A DNA stretch of 22,962 nucleotides from JAXHUH01 sp034211175 (GTDB lineage: Bacteria > Actinomycetota > Acidimicrobiia > Acidimicrobiales > CAIXPF01), in the NCBI GenBank assembly GCA_034211175.1, contig JAXHUH010000177.1, positions 1-22,962 of the forward strand, written 5' to 3'. Position 1 is the stretch's first letter; the number at the start of each line of letters is the position of its first letter. A model generated the notes under the pieces. That model saw only the letters and a program-made list of their open reading frames with translations, searched no databases and was not told the DNA's origin. The position numbers and the translations under genes were made by a program. This document shows positions 21,017 to 22,962 of the stretch, in pieces.

Positions 21017-22962
21017 ACGAGAGCCGGAAGCGGCCACATCCGAGGACACCAGGGTCGTCACCGGCGAATCGGTGGAGTCGGCCCTGCGCGCCGCGTCCGA
21101 CGCCTACGGCCCCGACGTCGAGATCGTCAAGGCCCAGCTCGTGCGCCACCCCCGCCTGCTCGGCATCCGCCAGCGCGAGGAGTACCGGCTCGAGGTGCGC
21201 GCCCCCGAGCCCCAGAGCGCGGCCGAGCGGCTGCTCGCCCATCTCGAGGCCAGCGAGGCCCGGGCGCGGCGCACCGCCCGCAGCGACGACCGTCGCGCGC
21301 TCGGTCGGGGCACGGGGACGTCGCCCGTGCGCTCCGCACGCCCGGTGAGCGAGGACGACCTGGCCGCGCTGGCCGAGGCGCCGACATCGGCCGGGTTCTG
21401 GAACGGCCTGATGGCGCCGACCGTGCTCCGCACCTCCGGCGCGCGCGACGACCGGGGCGCGGGTGACGCGGACGGTGCGGCCGACGGCCGCGACGAGCCG
21501 ATCACCGGCCGGACGTTCGGCGAGATCCTGAGCAAGGTCGACCTCCACGAGATCGGCGCGGACCGCGAGGCGCTGCTCGGCGCCGAGCTCGACGTGGAGC
21601 TGGTGGAGCCGGCGGCACCCGAGGAGCTCGCGGCCCCCGCGGCGCCCGAGCCGGCCGCGCCGTCCACCGACGGTCCATCGGCGCTGCCGCCGCCCGCTCC
21701 GCCCGCCCCCGCACCGACCGCACCGTCGTCGGTCGGGCCGACAGCCGACGCGGCCGAGCCCGCCACCGTCGCCGCAGGTGCGGACGCGGCCGACGCCGAC
21801 GAGGTGATCGACCTCGTCCCGCCGCCCCCGCCTCCTCCGCCGCCGGCGCCGGCGCCGTCGTCCGAGGAACCGGCGGGACCGGTCCGTGCCATCGCCGGGC
21901 CCCCGCCTCCGCCCCCTCCGCCCCCGCCGTCGCCCGACAACCTGCGCGTCCCCGGGACCCCGACGGCGACGGCCGCCGCGCGCCCGGCCGTGGCCGTGGA
22001 GCTGTTCGACCAGTTCGAGGCCGTGGCCACGGCCGAGGCGGCCGACCCCGACGAGGCGACCGCCGGGGTCGGGGACGAGCCCGACCCCGATCCGGCCCCT
22101 TCCGGCGTAGCGTCGGCCTCCGCCCGACCGCAGGGTGGGGGCGAGCCGCCCTCGTCGTCGCGCTCCTCGTCCGCGTCCTCCTCGGGCGGCGCGTCCGACG
22201 GTGGGTCGTCCGGACAGGACGACCCTCCCGCCCCCGTCGGCGGTGAGGGCCTGCCACTCGATGGTGACGTACCCGTGGACCCGACGTTCGGTGCCGCGCC
22301 CGGCCCGGGCGACGAGTGGCCGAGCCGGGCGTTCGACGAGTCCGACGTCATCGACCTCGACGCCCATGGCCGGACCGCCGCGCAGGCGTCGTCCTCGACC
22401 TCCGCGTCGCCGAGCCCGGACCGGAAGGCGGCGCCGAGTGCGCCCGCCAGCGAACCGTGGACGGAGGCCGGTGACCCGTGGCTCGGGGGATCGATCCCGT
22501 GCGGCTTGCCACCTACCTCGGAGTCCGTCGACGCGGCGGACGGTGGCGAGGGCCCGGACGACGAGCCGGACGGGGATCCGGCGACCGCGCCCACGGAGCC
22601 GTCGGCGGAGGCGGCCGACGGGGCGCCGTCCGACGTCGAGACGCTGCTCCCCCCGTCGCTCGACGAGCTCGTCGCCGACGTCCCCCCGCCGGTCGACGAG
22701 GCACCCCCCGAGGACACGCCGGTCGATCACGGCCCGGTCGAGGAGGCCGGGGCCGACGCCTCCGACCCCGAGGTCGACGACGCGGCCGACGAGGCCGTCC
22801 TCGAGACTGCCGACGACGTCGAGCCGGCGAGCGAGGGTGGGCCACCGGCCGACGACGAACCCGACGGGGCCGCACCGGAGGCGTCCGACGGACCCGATCC
22901 CTCCGTGGCCGACGCCGGGGACGGCGAGCCGGCCGCGACACCGGAGGAGGTCGCCGAGGCCG
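21009..22962 (+). CDS. FlhF-like protein with long disordered region (partial)
   Basis: An open frame of 651 codons that runs off the window. TTG 21009 overlaps the flhA end by eight bases; a GTG at 21072 is an alternative. The first 65 residues include SVESALRAASDAYGPDVEIV and LLGIRQREEYRLEVRA, which resemble the N-terminal B-domain of FlhF and also the Jag-N domain. From about 110 onward the sequence is Ala/Pro/Asp/Glu-rich and low in complexity, with runs of nine (271-279) and ten (298-307) prolines and two VIDL motifs (266-269, 447-450). No P-loop of the SRP-type GTPase domain is reached. FlhF places flagella, and flhF commonly follows flhA. Typical FlhF has about 370-450 residues in all, so this is either a greatly extended FlhF or another flagellar protein. 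Confidence 0.7.
   Translation, partial: MSEREPEAATSEDTRVVTGESVESALRAASDAYGPDVEIVKAQLVRHPRLLGIRQREEYRLEVRAPEPQSAAERLLAHLEASEARARRTARSDDRRALGRGTGTSPVRSARPVSEDDLAALAEAPTSAGFWNGLMAPTVLRTSGARDDRGAGDADGAADGRDEPITGRTFGEILSKVDLHEIGADREALLGAELDVELVEPAAPEELAAPAAPEPAAPSTDGPSALPPPAPPAPAPTAPSSVGPTADAAEPATVAAGADAADADEVIDLVPPPPPPPPPAPAPSSEEPAGPVRAIAGPPPPPPPPPPSPDNLRVPGTPTATAAARPAVAVELFDQFEAVATAEAADPDEATAGVGDEPDPDPAPSGVASASARPQGGGEPPSSSRSSSASSSGGASDGGSSGQDDPPAPVGGEGLPLDGDVPVDPTFGAAPGPGDEWPSRAFDESDVIDLDAHGRTAAQASSSTSASPSPDRKAAPSAPASEPWTEAGDPWLGGSIPCGLPPTSESVDAADGGEGPDDEPDGDPATAPTEPSAEAADGAPSDVETLLPPSLDELVADVPPPVDEAPPEDTPVDHGPVEEAGADASDPEVDDAADEAVLETADDVEPASEGGPPADDEPDGAAPEASDGPDPSVADAGDGEPAATPEEVAEA

Noticed and set aside
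21104..22717. Minus-strand frame of 537 codons, rich in Ser and Gly
   Set aside because: It mirrors the low-complexity region of the FlhF-like gene. The + frame has a family-like N-terminus and overlaps flhA in the operon style; the minus frame has no recognisable domain.
1..22962. CRISPR array, tRNA or rRNA genes, insertion sequences, prophage
   Set aside because: No regularly spaced repeats, cloverleaf or rRNA-like sequence, transposase or integrase was recognised. The only repeats are the flagellin units, the palindromes and low-complexity coding runs.

Overview
The window is one continuous flagellar gene cluster, all on the + strand. It has very high GC content and tight head-to-tail packing with many ATGA and TGATG stop/start overlaps. 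No flgH or flgI (P- and L-ring genes) is seen. A lytic transglycosylase gene sits between fliJ and fliK, FliL follows MotB, and FlbD (SwrD) precedes MotA. This points to a motile high-GC Gram-positive bacterium (Actinomycetota, perhaps an Acidimicrobiia-like lineage). The phylum is inferred from gene order and composition, since no rRNA is present. The first ~30 bases are almost pure G and look like a contig edge.

Layout. Positions 1-2319 hold two tandem flagellin genes. Each has its own sigma-28-like promoter, a short leader with a hairpin that displays a CsrA-type GGA motif, and a downstream pair of related palindromes. Positions 2320-4515 hold the filament cap fliD, the chaperone fliS and a small FliT-like gene. 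After a 208-bp regulatory gap with a third promoter of the same type and an inverted/direct repeat array, the long basal-body operon runs from 4724: flgB, flgC, fliE, fliF, fliG, fliH, fliI, fliJ, lytic transglycosylase, fliK, flgD, flgE, flbD, motA, motB. A 129-bp gap with two overlapping inverted repeats leads to fliL. It is followed directly by flhB, flhA and an open-ended FlhF-like gene that runs off the window.

How the genes work together. FliF, FliG, FlgB, FlgC and FliE form the MS ring, part of the rotor, and the proximal rod. FlhA, FlhB, FliH, FliI and FliJ are the export gate and ATPase apparatus. FliK and FlhB control hook length and the switch of export substrate. FlgD caps the growing hook made of FlgE. 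The transglycosylase probably opens the cell wall for the rod. MotA, MotB and FliL form and support the stator. FliC, FliD and FliS build the filament.

Most notable points: (i) fliM, fliN, fliO, fliP, fliQ and fliR, usually found between fliL and flhB, are all absent from that slot; (ii) FliG has ESAGT where the FliM-binding EHPQT motif is expected; (iii) both flagellin leaders match the CsrA SELEX consensus in a hairpin loop beside a second GGA in the Shine-Dalgarno; (iv) three promoters share the form TCAA-N15-RGTCGAWR; (v) four related palindromes follow the flagellin genes; (vi) the FlhF-like protein has about 550 or more residues of acidic, proline-rich, probably disordered sequence.
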